Positions 1 to 8,575 of a DNA stretch of 64,000 nt are shown here, piece by piece. A program made the translations under genes and the position numbers. Source of the stretch: Gammaproteobacteria bacterium (lineage in GTDB: Bacteria > Pseudomonadota > Gammaproteobacteria > Pseudomonadales > Pseudohongiellaceae); the NCBI GenBank assembly GCA_009692305.1, contig SHZK01000005.1:96395-160394 (forward strand), read 5' to 3'. Below the pieces are notes generated by a model. That model was not told the origin of the DNA. It worked only from the letters and a program-made list of their open reading frames with translations, and did no database searches. Every line of letters starts with the position of its first letter. Positions within the stretch are counted from its first letter, which is position 1.

Positions 1-92
1 AAGCCAACGGCGCGCAACATGGAGCGGCTGGGTGACTGTTCCATGCCATCAACCATAATCTTCGAATGTTTACGTAAGTCTTTGTTTGTCAT
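1..92 (-). CDS. ilvD: Dihydroxy-acid dehydratase, N-terminal fragment
   Basis: This is the first 30 or so codons of a minus-strand gene that runs off the left edge of the window. The start is ATG at 92, with an AAGAG ribosome binding site about 7 nt upstream. The translated start has the K-H-S pattern, then V-D-G, then P-S-R-S-M-L-R-A-V-G, which matches the N-terminus of many IlvD proteins. IlvD is an Fe-S enzyme that dehydrates dihydroxy acids in isoleucine, leucine and valine synthesis. Only a short stretch is visible and no catalytic residue can be checked, so the call rests on N-terminal similarity alone. Confidence 0.7.
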   Translation of the reverse strand, partial: MTNKDLRKHSKIMVDGMEQSPSRSMLRAVG

Positions 93-431
93 CTAAAACT
101 CTTATTCAGGTTAGAATCTACTTGAGGGTTAAAAGCATGCCATTCGCGGCCTGCGTCAGCTCGGCTTCGGGCGCCGTCTTTGGGGGCAGGGCGACCGGGC
201 CAGTCCGGCAAAACAGCCCAGTAATATACACGAGACCGGGACTGATCGCCTACCGCAGCGTCGTGTGCTGCAGCCTCAATTTCTGCTTGCTACTGGTGTC
301 GTGGCAGGGGTTCTGATGGCAGCCTGATTAAGATTTTGATGAGGTCCGAAAACGGCCAGTTATCGTGCAGCCTTGGAGTATGATGAGGCCTTCTGTAAGC
401 AGCCCTATAAATAGTAGAAGGTCACTTTACT
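93..431. other. Gene-free divergent promoter region between ilvD and the Ada/AlkA gene
   Basis: I see no convincing coding sequence here; the one open frame of about 76 codons has no ribosome binding site or recognisable composition. The stretch must carry the promoters for leftward ilvD and for the rightward alkylation-repair gene. A TATAAA-like -10 near 402-407 and an AGAAGG ribosome binding site near 416 precede the GTG start at 432. No inverted repeat resembling an Ada box could be assigned with confidence. Confidence 0.5.
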
Positions 432-1913
432 GTGTTACTCGATGCCGAAGTCTATGAAGATGCGCGCCGGAGCCGGGATGCCCGCTTCGACGGTCGTTTC
501 TTCGTCGGTGTGCTGACTGCGGGCATCTACTGCCGGCCGGTGTGTCCGGTGCGCGTGCCGAAGAAAGAGAATGTGCAGTTGTACAAATCAGCGGCGGCCG
601 CTGCTGCTGCCGGCTATCGTCCCTGCCTGCGTTGCCGTCCCGAGTCTTCCCCTGGCACGCCGGCGTGGAGCGGTTCCTCGTGGAAGGTGTCGCGGGCCTT
701 GCAACTGATCGATCAGGGTTTTCTCGACCTTGGCACGGTTGACGCACTCGCCCAGGAGATCGATGTTGGCCCGCGCCAGCTAAGCCGTCTGTTTCAACAG
801 CACCTCGGCGCGTCGCCGGTGGAGGTGGCACAGACGCGGCGCCTGCATTTCGCGAAGAAATTGCTCGATGAAACGCCCATGTCACTCACCGAGATCTGTT
901 TCGCTGCCGGCTTTGGCAGTGTGCGACGCTTCAATGCCGTGTTTATCGCGACCTACGGGCGCTCGCCGAAGCAGCTGCGGGAAAAAGCGCGCCTGCGCGT
1001 GGCGGCAACTGCGCCCGGTATTACGCTGCGTCTGTACTATCGACCGCCGTTCGACTGGCGCGCATTGCTCGCGTTTCTCGCCTATCGCGCAATTCCAGGC
1101 GTCGAGCACGTCACTGAATCGAGCTACGCGCGCACCTTGCGCCTCGATGACAAGGTCGGCGATTTCGAGGTGCAATTTCTGCCAGACGCGAACGCGCTGG
1201 ATGTGCAGATCAATTTTCCTGACTCGAGGCATTTGTATCACATCATCGATCGAGTGCGGGCGCTGTTTGATCTGCGCGCCGACAGCGCCCAGATTGATCA
1301 ATTTCTCGCGCGCGATGCGCTGTTAAAACCCATGCTGCAGAAATTTCCCGGCCTGCGGGTGCCTGGTTGCTGGGATGGCTTCGAAGTGGCCGTGCGTGCG
1401 ATTCTCGGCCAACAAGTGACTGTTAGGGCCGCATCGACCCTGGTCGCTCGGCTGGCGACGCGTTACGGCGCCGCCTATCAGTGCGCGAATCCGGCGCTCA
1501 CCCATATCTTCCCCGATGCGCAGACGCTGAGTGCGGCGGCAATGGACAGTATGGGTATTGTCGGGCAACGCATCGCTGCAATCCAGGCGGTCGCGACTAC
1601 GGTCGCAGGCAATACGCTAGCGATTCGGCGCACGACCGACACAATGGACTTTGTCGCGCGCATCTGTGAGATCAAGGGCATTGGCGAGTGGACAGCGCAT
1701 TACATTGCGATGCGTGCACTCGGCGACCCGAATGCGTTTCCCCATTCAGATCTGATACTGCGCCGGGCCGCAGCCGCACCTGGCGAGGAATTTACCGCGA
1801 AACAATTGCTGCAACGGGCCGAGGCTTGGCAACCGTGGCGCGCCTATGCGGTGATTTTGCTGTGGCGCAACTATGCAACGACACTTGAGCAAAGCAAACG
1901 TAAGACGCAGTGA
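432..1913 (+). CDS. Ada-type regulator fused to AlkA-type 3-methyladenine DNA glycosylase
   Basis: A 493-residue protein with three parts. Residues ~1-75 form an Ada-type zinc domain with C34, C38, C65 and C68; by family knowledge the first Cys takes methyl groups from DNA phosphotriesters. Residues ~85-185 are an AraC-type helix-turn-helix domain. Residues ~195-485 are an AlkA glycosylase with a helix-hairpin-helix (KGIGEWTA, 415-422) and the catalytic Asp D440 in FPHSD. It should sense methylated DNA, activate repair genes and excise alkylated bases. The start is GTG with an AGAAGG site upstream. It lacks the C-terminal methyltransferase of E. coli Ada; that activity is supplied by the adjacent ogt gene. 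Fusions of this type are known in Proteobacteria. Confidence 0.92.
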   Translation: MLLDAEVYEDARRSRDARFDGRFFVGVLTAGIYCRPVCPVRVPKKENVQLYKSAAAAAAAGYRPCLRCRPESSPGTPAWSGSSWKVSRALQLIDQGFLDLGTVDALAQEIDVGPRQLSRLFQQHLGASPVEVAQTRRLHFAKKLLDETPMSLTEICFAAGFGSVRRFNAVFIATYGRSPKQLREKARLRVAATAPGITLRLYYRPPFDWRALLAFLAYRAIPGVEHVTESSYARTLRLDDKVGDFEVQFLPDANALDVQINFPDSRHLYHIIDRVRALFDLRADSAQIDQFLARDALLKPMLQKFPGLRVPGCWDGFEVAVRAILGQQVTVRAASTLVARLATRYGAAYQCANPALTHIFPDAQTLSAAAMDSMGIVGQRIAAIQAVATTVAGNTLAIRRTTDTMDFVARICEIKGIGEWTAHYIAMRALGDPNAFPHSDLILRRAAAAPGEEFTAKQLLQRAEAWQPWRAYAVILLWRNYATTLEQSKRKTQ

Positions 1914-1980
1914 TTAGCGACGATTAATAAATACCGCGCCATTTATCTCACGCCACAGGAACATTTCAGGAGCAAGCGCT

Positions 1981-2481
1981 ATGTACACTTATTATTGTTA
2001 TCACCAAAGCCCGATCGGCAAATTATTGCTTGCTGGCGACGGTGACAGTCTGTCCCTGTTGGGATTTCCACGGGGCAAGATGCAGCGTCAGCATGGGACG
2101 GACTGGGAGCTTGATGCGGCGCCGTTTCGCGCGACGGCAGCTCAGCTCGAGCAATATTTTGCCGGCGAGTTAATCCAATTCAAGCTGCCGCTGAAACCAG
2201 TGGGCACGCCATTCCAGCAAACAGTCTGGGACGCGCTCACACAGATTCCATATGGCAAGACGTGGAGCTATGGCGAACTGGCGCAGCGCATTGGCAAGCC
2301 GAAGGCGTCACGTGCGGTCGGTGCCGCGAATGGGCTCAATCCAATCCCGATCATCATTCCCTGTCACCGCGTGATTGGCAGCAACGGCAAGCTCACCGGC
2401 TTCGGGGGCGGGCTCGACACGAAGGAATTCTTGCTGCACTTGGAAGCACAGCGGCAGACTCCTGGATTGAACTTTGGCTAA
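1981..2481 (+). CDS. ogt: Methylated-DNA--protein-cysteine S-methyltransferase
   Basis: A 166-residue suicide repair protein that moves the methyl group from O6-methylguanine in DNA to its own Cys. The active-site motif PCHRV is present with C128, preceded by the helix-turn-helix recognition segment (GKPKASRAVGAANG, ~105-118) that carries the finger Arg. Length is typical for Ogt. The start ATG has an AGGAGC ribosome binding site about 9 nt upstream. It lies 67 bp after the Ada/AlkA fusion on the same strand, so the pair probably forms an adaptive-response operon in which the usual Ada C-terminal activity is encoded separately. Confidence 0.93.
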   Translation: MYTYYCYHQSPIGKLLLAGDGDSLSLLGFPRGKMQRQHGTDWELDAAPFRATAAQLEQYFAGELIQFKLPLKPVGTPFQQTVWDALTQIPYGKTWSYGELAQRIGKPKASRAVGAANGLNPIPIIIPCHRVIGSNGKLTGFGGGLDTKEFLLHLEAQRQTPGLNFG

Positions 2482-2645
2482 TAATAAATGCCGTAATTGC
2501 TGCCGCGTCGACGGGCAGTCCTTTGCGAGGAGGAACTCGGGGCCCGGATTACTGTCCCACATTTGGGCGTGTTAGACTCATGCACCATAAGCTTGGGTCA
2601 AATTGACTCGAAAGCAATGTAAACCGTCGACGCACAAGCAGTGAC

Positions 2646-3563
2646 ATGTCCACAACAACACAATGGCAACTGGATGAGCAGGACGCTGAGCCGGTAATAC
2701 TGGATTCGCAAGCGCGTGGGCTGCTATTCATTGCGATCGGTGTCAGTCTGTTAATGCATGCGGCGATCGTCGCCGCATTGTTGATCTCCGCTCAGCAAGA
2801 ATTCGATTCGCCAGCTATAAAAGCTGTTCGAGTTAATCTGGTTCCAACCAATCCTCAAGTAAGGCCAGCAGCGTTGGAGCAGGTACCGGAGTTAGGGCAA
2901 GAGCAGTTGCCAGAACCAGTACCAGAGCAAGCACCAGAACCAGTGCCAGTAGCAGAGTCAGTCCCACCTGAACAACGCGAACTACCACTACCTGACCCAG
3001 CCGTTGCCATCACCGACACCCAAAATATTTCTGAATCAACACCAGCGCCCAGTGAGTTGCCAGGCCTGCCGCAGATCACACTGCCTTCGATCTCCTCCAT
3101 GCAACAGACCATACAGGCGCTGCGTGCCGAAGATGAGGCGCGTAGCTGGTTATATACCTGCAAGCCCCTGGACGAAGACGCGGGTATACGGGAATGCACG
3201 CCGGGCACTGGCAGCGCCGATCCATATCAGGCGGCCACCCGCAATCCCCATTACACGGCGCTGAATCCAGTGCGGGAACAGTCGCGCAGCACGCGCAGCC
3301 TCACTACTGTGTACCAGAACACCGGGGCAGTTGCCCGTGCCTTGCAGGCGAACGCGGTGGATACTGCGCTGGCGGGCTATGTAATGGATGAGATCGCGGC
3401 AGGCACGAGCCTGTATACGCACAATGGCACGGATCGAATTCAACACATGCGTCGTATGACCGACAAGAGTGCGGCCGCGAAGCAGGCCGAGCGTGTGCTT
3501 GGTGATGCGCTGGTAGGTGGCATGGCGGTGAAATTACAGCAACGCAAGGTGCACACAAATTGA
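2646..3563 (+). CDS. Uncharacterised TonB-like membrane-anchored protein with Pro/Glu-rich stalk
   Basis: A 305-residue protein I cannot assign to a family. Residues ~25-47 form one transmembrane segment after a short cytoplasmic N-terminus. Residues ~75-150 are a Pro/Glu/Ala-rich stalk with imperfect PEPVP and PEQAP repeats. The C-terminal ~150 residues include two Cys (in YTCKP and RECTP) about 13 residues apart that could form a disulfide in the periplasm. The shape recalls TonB or TolA, but no TonB C-terminal fold is recognisable. Its TGA stop overlaps the TTG start of the downstream MATE exporter by 3-4 nt, which suggests translational coupling and a shared role at the envelope. The ribosome binding site is weak. 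Confidence 0.75.
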   Translation: MSTTTQWQLDEQDAEPVILDSQARGLLFIAIGVSLLMHAAIVAALLISAQQEFDSPAIKAVRVNLVPTNPQVRPAALEQVPELGQEQLPEPVPEQAPEPVPVAESVPPEQRELPLPDPAVAITDTQNISESTPAPSELPGLPQITLPSISSMQQTIQALRAEDEARSWLYTCKPLDEDAGIRECTPGTGSADPYQAATRNPHYTALNPVREQSRSTRSLTTVYQNTGAVARALQANAVDTALAGYVMDEIAAGTSLYTHNGTDRIQHMRRMTDKSAAAKQAERVLGDALVGGMAVKLQQRKVHTN

Positions 3564-4987
3564 GTGAAGGACAAACAAAGGGCGTCACGCCGGCGGTAAA
3601 GGATTCTGGCTGGCAATTATTCCGGCGGGCGTTCGCTGGTGACAGTGAGATAAATTACACAGAAGGCTCCATTGGGCGCGTCACTTTTTTGTTGGCCGTG
3701 CCCATGATTCTGGAAATGGCCATGGAGTCTGTGTTCGCCGTGGTCGACATGTTTTTCGTGGCTGGCATCGGCACTGAGGCAGTTGCGACCGTGGGGCTGA
3801 CCGAAGCCGTGATTACCTTGCTGTACGCGGTAGCGATCGGCCTGGGTATGGGTACCACCGCATTGATCGCGCGCCGCATTGGTGAGCAGAATCCAGCCGC
3901 TGCCGCGGAAGCGGCGACCCAGGCGATCTGGCTCGGCTTGTTCATCTCACTGGTTGTTGGCGTGCTGGGCCTGTACTTCGCGGGCGATATTCTGCAGTTG
4001 ATGGGCGCCGATGCCATGGTGCTTGCGACTGGTGAAAATTACACTCGTCTTATGTTCGGTGGCTCGTTCACGATCGTATTCCTGTTTCTGATAAACGCGA
4101 TCTTCCGCGGTGCCGGTGATGCGACCATTGCGATGCGTGCGCTGATCCTGGCCAATTGCATTAACATCGTGCTGGATCCCTGTTTCATCTATGGCCTGGG
4201 TCCATTCCCGGAACTCGGTGTAACTGGCGCGGCAGTCGCGACCAATATCGGCCGCGGTGTGGGCGTAATATACGGCCTCTATTATCTGTGCGGTGGTGGT
4301 GGACGCATCCGCTTGCATCTGGCCAATATGGTGATGCGCCTGTCCATCATGCTGCGCCTGATTCGCATCTCCATTGGTGGTATCGCCCAGTTTCTGGTCG
4401 CCACGGCGAGTTGGGTGTTTCTCATGCAGATCGTCGCGGATTTCGGCAGTGCGGCAGTGGCCGGCTATACGATTGCCGTGCGCATCGTTATGTTCAGCAT
4501 GTTGCCGGCTTGGGGTTTAAGCAACGCGGCCGCGACACTGGTTGGCCAGAATCTTGGCGCGAAGCTGCCGGACCGGGCGGAGACGGCGGTATGGTATATC
4601 GCCAGATACAACGCGGTATATATGGGACTGATGGCAGTGGTATTGCTGGTATTCACCCGGCCCATCGTGCAGTTTTTTACGATAGAGCCAGAAGTTGTCG
4701 AGTACGCGGTGCAGTGTCTGCATATCTTCGCATTTGGCTATATTGTCTGGGGCTTCGGCATGGCGATTATGCAGGCGTTCAATGGCGCCGGCGATACCAT
4801 GACCCCAACCTATATCAACATCTTCTGTTTCTGGATGGTGCAGGTGCCGCTTGCCTATGTGCTGGCGCTCACCTTGCAGATGGGTCCGGCGGGCGTGTTC
4901 TGGGCGGTGTTTGTTTCGGAGGTGCTCGCTGGTATAGTAAGCCTCGCCGTATTTAGCCGCGGCAAGTGGAAGCTTCGTACCGTGTAG
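3560..4987 (+). CDS. MATE-family efflux transporter (NorM/DinF-like)
   Basis: A 475-residue polytopic membrane protein with about 12 hydrophobic segments and the two-fold repeat of MATE exporters, including the early G-x-x-A-x-A-T-V-G-L segment and N-x-x-F-R-G-A-G-D near residue 172. Family members export cationic drugs or metabolites in exchange for Na+ or H+; the substrate cannot be read from the sequence. The start is TTG and overlaps the stop of the preceding gene, and there is no in-frame ATG before the first membrane segments, so the TTG start is needed to keep the conserved N-terminus. It is followed 27 bp later by xdhC. Confidence 0.9.
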   Translation: MSEGQTKGVTPAVKDSGWQLFRRAFAGDSEINYTEGSIGRVTFLLAVPMILEMAMESVFAVVDMFFVAGIGTEAVATVGLTEAVITLLYAVAIGLGMGTTALIARRIGEQNPAAAAEAATQAIWLGLFISLVVGVLGLYFAGDILQLMGADAMVLATGENYTRLMFGGSFTIVFLFLINAIFRGAGDATIAMRALILANCINIVLDPCFIYGLGPFPELGVTGAAVATNIGRGVGVIYGLYYLCGGGGRIRLHLANMVMRLSIMLRLIRISIGGIAQFLVATASWVFLMQIVADFGSAAVAGYTIAVRIVMFSMLPAWGLSNAAATLVGQNLGAKLPDRAETAVWYIARYNAVYMGLMAVVLLVFTRPIVQFFTIEPEVVEYAVQCLHIFAFGYIVWGFGMAIMQAFNGAGDTMTPTYINIFCFWMVQVPLAYVLALTLQMGPAGVFWAVFVSEVLAGIVSLAVFSRGKWKLRTV

Positions 4988-5014
4988 TATAGTTAATAGT
5001 GCATTCGGGGAAAT

Positions 5015-5998
5015 ATGCAAAGTAGTCAGCAACAAATCATCTCCCGCGTCGCCAGTTGGTTACAGAAGCAGAAACCAGTCTGGCTCTGCACCATTCTGAA
5101 AACCTGGGGTTCCTCACCGCGCCCGGTCGGCGCCATGATGGCGTGCACGCTGGATGGTGAACTGGTGGGCTCGATTTCCGGCGGCTGCATTGAGGAAGAC
5201 TTCCTGAAGCAACTGCGCGATGGCAGTCTCAAGTCTGAGTATGACAAGCACGGCAAACCATTTACCGTGAAATACGGCGTGACTGCAGCAGAGCAGGCGC
5301 GACTGAAATTACCCTGCGGTGGCCAGTTACACGTGTTGCTCGAGTACATCGAACCGACTGCAGCCAATATCCAGGTTTTTGCGCGTCTGTCTGCCGATCT
5401 GGAAAATCATACAAAGGTCAGTCGCATTGTTAATTTGCAATCCGGCGTCATTACAGCGAATGCCCAGAGCGGCGTAGAGCCTGTCATCATCGCCGAAGAC
5501 ATCATGACCCACAGTCTCAGCCCCATGTATCGGCTGTTATTATTGGGCGCTGGTGATGTGGCGAAGTTTGTGGCCGAGATGGCGCTGGCCCTGGAATACG
5601 ACGTGACCTTGTGTGATCCACGTCCTGATTATCTCGACAACTGGCATGTGGACGGAGTGGAGCTTACCTCGCGCCTGCCAGACGACGTGGTCCGGGAACG
5701 CTTCAGTAATCCCTATAGTGGCATCATCGCACTCGCGCACGATCCTAGAGTAGATGATATGGCGTTGATGGAGGCTTTGAAGACGACGGCATTCTATATT
5801 GGTGCCATGGGTTCGGAGCGAACCTCGGCGAGCAGGCGGGAGCGATTGCCGGAACTGGGATTAACTGCTGCCGAGATCGCCAAGTTGCATGCTCCCATCG
5901 GTTTTCAGATAGAGAGCAAGACACCCGCAGAAATCGCCATTGCCATCATGGCGCAGGTAACTTCCGTAAGACATAAGGGTGATGCGCGTCGTAGTTGA
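5015..5998 (+). CDS. xdhC: XdhC/CoxI-family molybdenum-cofactor maturation protein
   Basis: A 327-residue protein with the XdhC/CoxI N-terminal domain (TWGSSPRPVGA at 30-40, SGGC at 55-58, conserved PCGG at 100-103) and the XdhC C-terminal Rossmann domain (GAGDVA at 178-183). Family members bind molybdenum cofactor, help sulfurate it and insert it into xanthine-dehydrogenase-type enzymes. No molybdoenzyme subunit lies beside it. The MocA/MobA-like protein at 20.1-20.7 kb is a possible functional partner. The start ATG has a GGGGA ribosome binding site. It could belong to the transcript of the MATE gene upstream. Confidence 0.88.
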   Translation: MQSSQQQIISRVASWLQKQKPVWLCTILKTWGSSPRPVGAMMACTLDGELVGSISGGCIEEDFLKQLRDGSLKSEYDKHGKPFTVKYGVTAAEQARLKLPCGGQLHVLLEYIEPTAANIQVFARLSADLENHTKVSRIVNLQSGVITANAQSGVEPVIIAEDIMTHSLSPMYRLLLLGAGDVAKFVAEMALALEYDVTLCDPRPDYLDNWHVDGVELTSRLPDDVVRERFSNPYSGIIALAHDPRVDDMALMEALKTTAFYIGAMGSERTSASRRERLPELGLTAAEIAKLHAPIGFQIESKTPAEIAIAIMAQVTSVRHKGDARRS

Positions 5999-6033
5999 TG
6001 CGGCAACAGCAACGGCAGCACCCTGCATAACAC

Positions 6034-7068
6034 TTACTGATCGATTTCAATCACACCGTAATCTTCGCCCAGCGCTTCCAGTCTGCGCGCTCCGGCAAGT
6101 ATGCCGATCAGGCCGTAGTTACCCTCGTGACAGGCGTATTCATATACCGGCTCTTCCATGCTGGTCAGAGGGTATTCGCCGGTCCACTGTGCGGTATAGA
6201 CACTGGGATCATCTACCGTAAAGCCGTATACGATCTTGTTTTGGCCCTCGCGCCGAAACGTTTCGATCACGGTCAATGTGTCGGTGGGGGCGCCACGATA
6301 GGTAGTCCAGGGATTGAAATTCCTGGTTTCCACGATCAGCGTATCGCCTTCCCAGCGGCCAATGGAGTCGCCCATCCATTTCTGCAAACGAGCAGAGTTA
6401 GGATTGCGTTCATCAGTTATTTTAATGATGCGTGAATCGTGCACCATTTCGATGACAATGTTCACGTAGCCGGGCGACTGCACAATCTGCATATGGCTGT
6501 TATACATTACTGGGGTCATCACCGGGCCTGAGTTGTTGCCGAATGCTTGCAGACAACGCTCGCCCAGGCCGCGTCCTTCTGGACCGTCATTGGGATTCGG
6601 TTGGGTCGCGCGCAGTTCTTGCATGCGCTCGTTGAAACCGGCTACCCGCTCGGGCACGCGACCATTGGGTGGGTCGATAATTGCCGAGGTGCGAAACTCG
6701 CCATTGATGGTGGGCAAGAACATGCCGCGATCGGTCCAGAACAGGTCGTAGTTACCCACCGGTGGCAGCGGTTCGGCATTCGGTGCCGGACGATTCGGAT
6801 CCAGCGGCTCATTATCCTGCTCCACGGAAAGTTGTGCGGCTCGCTCCAGTTCAAAGGCTTCCTGTTCGGTGTATGCCTGTTTGGTGCCAAGCTCCCGGGC
6901 ACGCTCAAATGGCATTACCGTATTGTTGCGCCACATACCCTGTAAATCAGGATCACCCCATTCGGTGCGTGGCACGACATAATCCTGCGCGAAGGCGGCA
7001 CAGGACAGGGTCAGGGCGATGGAGCTGGCCAGGCTGGTAGTGAGGTAAGTAATTAAGTTGGTTTTCAT
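6034..7068 (-). CDS. Secreted uncharacterised protein with GRWEGDTL motif
   Basis: A 344-residue protein with a clear signal peptide (cleavage likely after AFA, about residue 28). The mature part has the motif G-R-W-E-G-D-T-L-I-V-E-T followed by N-F, which I recognise from a widespread family of uncharacterised exported proteins in marine Gammaproteobacteria, sphingomonads and Acidobacteria. It also has a W-G-D-P-D-L-Q-G-M-W segment just after the signal peptide, common to that family. No catalytic residues are known to me. A GGAG ribosome binding site precedes the ATG. It lies downstream of the amidase gene on the same strand and converges on xdhC. Function unknown. Confidence 0.82.
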   Translation of the reverse strand: MKTNLITYLTTSLASSIALTLSCAAFAQDYVVPRTEWGDPDLQGMWRNNTVMPFERARELGTKQAYTEQEAFELERAAQLSVEQDNEPLDPNRPAPNAEPLPPVGNYDLFWTDRGMFLPTINGEFRTSAIIDPPNGRVPERVAGFNERMQELRATQPNPNDGPEGRGLGERCLQAFGNNSGPVMTPVMYNSHMQIVQSPGYVNIVIEMVHDSRIIKITDERNPNSARLQKWMGDSIGRWEGDTLIVETRNFNPWTTYRGAPTDTLTVIETFRREGQNKIVYGFTVDDPSVYTAQWTGEYPLTSMEEPVYEYACHEGNYGLIGILAGARRLEALGEDYGVIEIDQ

Positions 7069-7109
7069 CGGGAATCTCCGTCAACGATTAACGCGGATGA
7101 TACTTTAGA

Positions 7110-8558
7110 TTAAGGGACGACCATAGCTTTGGCATAGCGTGGCCAGGGTTGGGCGTGCTCCAGTTGCCTCGCCAATTGCAAGAGCAGGGCGTCATTACCC
7201 CAGCCTGCGGAAAACATCACTCCCACTGGCAAATCATCCGCAGTGCGGTGCAGGGGCACCGACATGCTCGGTTGGCCGCTGCCATTATAAAGTGCGGTGA
7301 AGCCGCTATAGGCCTTGAAGCGACTGATGTACTGCTGCATGTCGCTGCTATTCATATCCAGCCAGCCCAGCTTGGCGGGTACCTTGGCCAGTACCGGGGA
7401 AATAATGACATCGCAACGGCGATGAAACTCAGCCATTTTTAACTCGGTCATGCGCAGGCTGTCGCGGGCCTGCACATAATCATCGGCGCTGGTCTTGCTG
7501 CCATTCTCGGCCATGATCAGGGTGGAAGCTTCCAGTCCGCTGGCAGGCAAGGATTTATTCAATGCCTTCAGGCGCGGTGCCACTGCCTGCCACACATGAA
7601 AGTTGATCAGGCGTGACATGGCGCGCGCGACTGGCTGGTAATCAAGCGGAGCGGTAATGGTCTCAACATCGTGACCGAGCGCGGCGCACAGTTGCGCGGC
7701 ATTGCTAACGGCTGTTACACAATCAGGATCGACTATTTCACCGAAGGGATGGGTGGTCTGTACGGCAATCCGCAGTTTGCGGGGCGCGCTCAGCGCGGCC
7801 TGCAGAAATGAGGCGGGCGCAGGCGGCTGCGGAAATAATCCTGGCGTATCCAGTTTGATCAGATCCAGAAAGCCGGCACTGTCGCGCACGGTCTGGCTGA
7901 CGACGTGGCCGACACTCATGCCGCTCCAGCATTCCCCCAGGGTTTCTTCTATGGCCGTCAGGCCGCGACTCGGTTTCAATCCGAACAGGCCACAGCACGC
8001 CGCCGGAATCCGGATCGAACCGCCACCATCGGTGGCATGGGCGACCGGTACGATTCCGGCAGCGACTGCCGCCGCGGCGCCTCCACTGGAGCCGCCGGTG
8101 GAATATGCCAGATTCCAGGGATTACGTGTTACGCCATTGGCGGCGGGTTCGGTAGTCAGGGTAACGCCAAACTCCGGGGTATTGGTCTTGCCGAGTACGA
8201 ACAGGCCGGCATCGAGATATTTCTGTGTAATCGCCCCATTGCGCGTGGCCATGAAGCCAGCAAATAACCGACTGCCATTGGTTTGCTGGAGGCCAGCGAC
8301 CGCGGTGAGATCCTTGATCAGGAAGGGCAGCCCGGCGAAGTTGCTGCGTTGTAACAGGGCAGGATTTTTGTCGACGAGTGCAGCCTGTGCGAGTGCGGCC
8401 TCGTAGTTATCCGCAACGATGGCGTTGATGGCAGGATTTACCGCCTCTGCACGTGCGATGGCGGCAGCGGTGACATCGGTGCAACGAAACCGTTGACGGT
8501 GAATGCCCTCGGCGAGCGCAGTTGCGTCAAGGGTCAGGTATTCAGACTGCGGTAACAT
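7110..8558 (-). CDS. Amidase-signature family amidohydrolase
   Basis: A 482-residue enzyme with the complete amidase-signature triad: Lys82 (FLIKDL), the cis-Ser S157 in GGSSGG, and the nucleophile S181 in DGGGSIRIP. It should hydrolyse a carboxamide, but members act on very different substrates and none can be assigned here. It is not GatA-like in context, since no gatB or gatC is nearby. There is no signal peptide, so it is cytoplasmic. The gene starts 17 bp after the pilU stop, so the two may share a transcript. Confidence 0.9.
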   Translation of the reverse strand: MLPQSEYLTLDATALAEGIHRQRFRCTDVTAAAIARAEAVNPAINAIVADNYEAALAQAALVDKNPALLQRSNFAGLPFLIKDLTAVAGLQQTNGSRLFAGFMATRNGAITQKYLDAGLFVLGKTNTPEFGVTLTTEPAANGVTRNPWNLAYSTGGSSGGAAAAVAAGIVPVAHATDGGGSIRIPAACCGLFGLKPSRGLTAIEETLGECWSGMSVGHVVSQTVRDSAGFLDLIKLDTPGLFPQPPAPASFLQAALSAPRKLRIAVQTTHPFGEIVDPDCVTAVSNAAQLCAALGHDVETITAPLDYQPVARAMSRLINFHVWQAVAPRLKALNKSLPASGLEASTLIMAENGSKTSADDYVQARDSLRMTELKMAEFHRRCDVIISPVLAKVPAKLGWLDMNSSDMQQYISRFKAYSGFTALYNGSGQPSMSVPLHRTADDLPVGVMFSAGWGNDALLLQLARQLEHAQPWPRYAKAMVVP

Positions 8559-8575
8559 GGTTATCCGTCACCTGC

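Noticed and set aside
86..316. Plus-strand open frame of 76 codons near the left edge
   Set aside because: No ribosome binding site, no recognisable composition, and it overlaps the start of the recognisable minus-strand ilvD.
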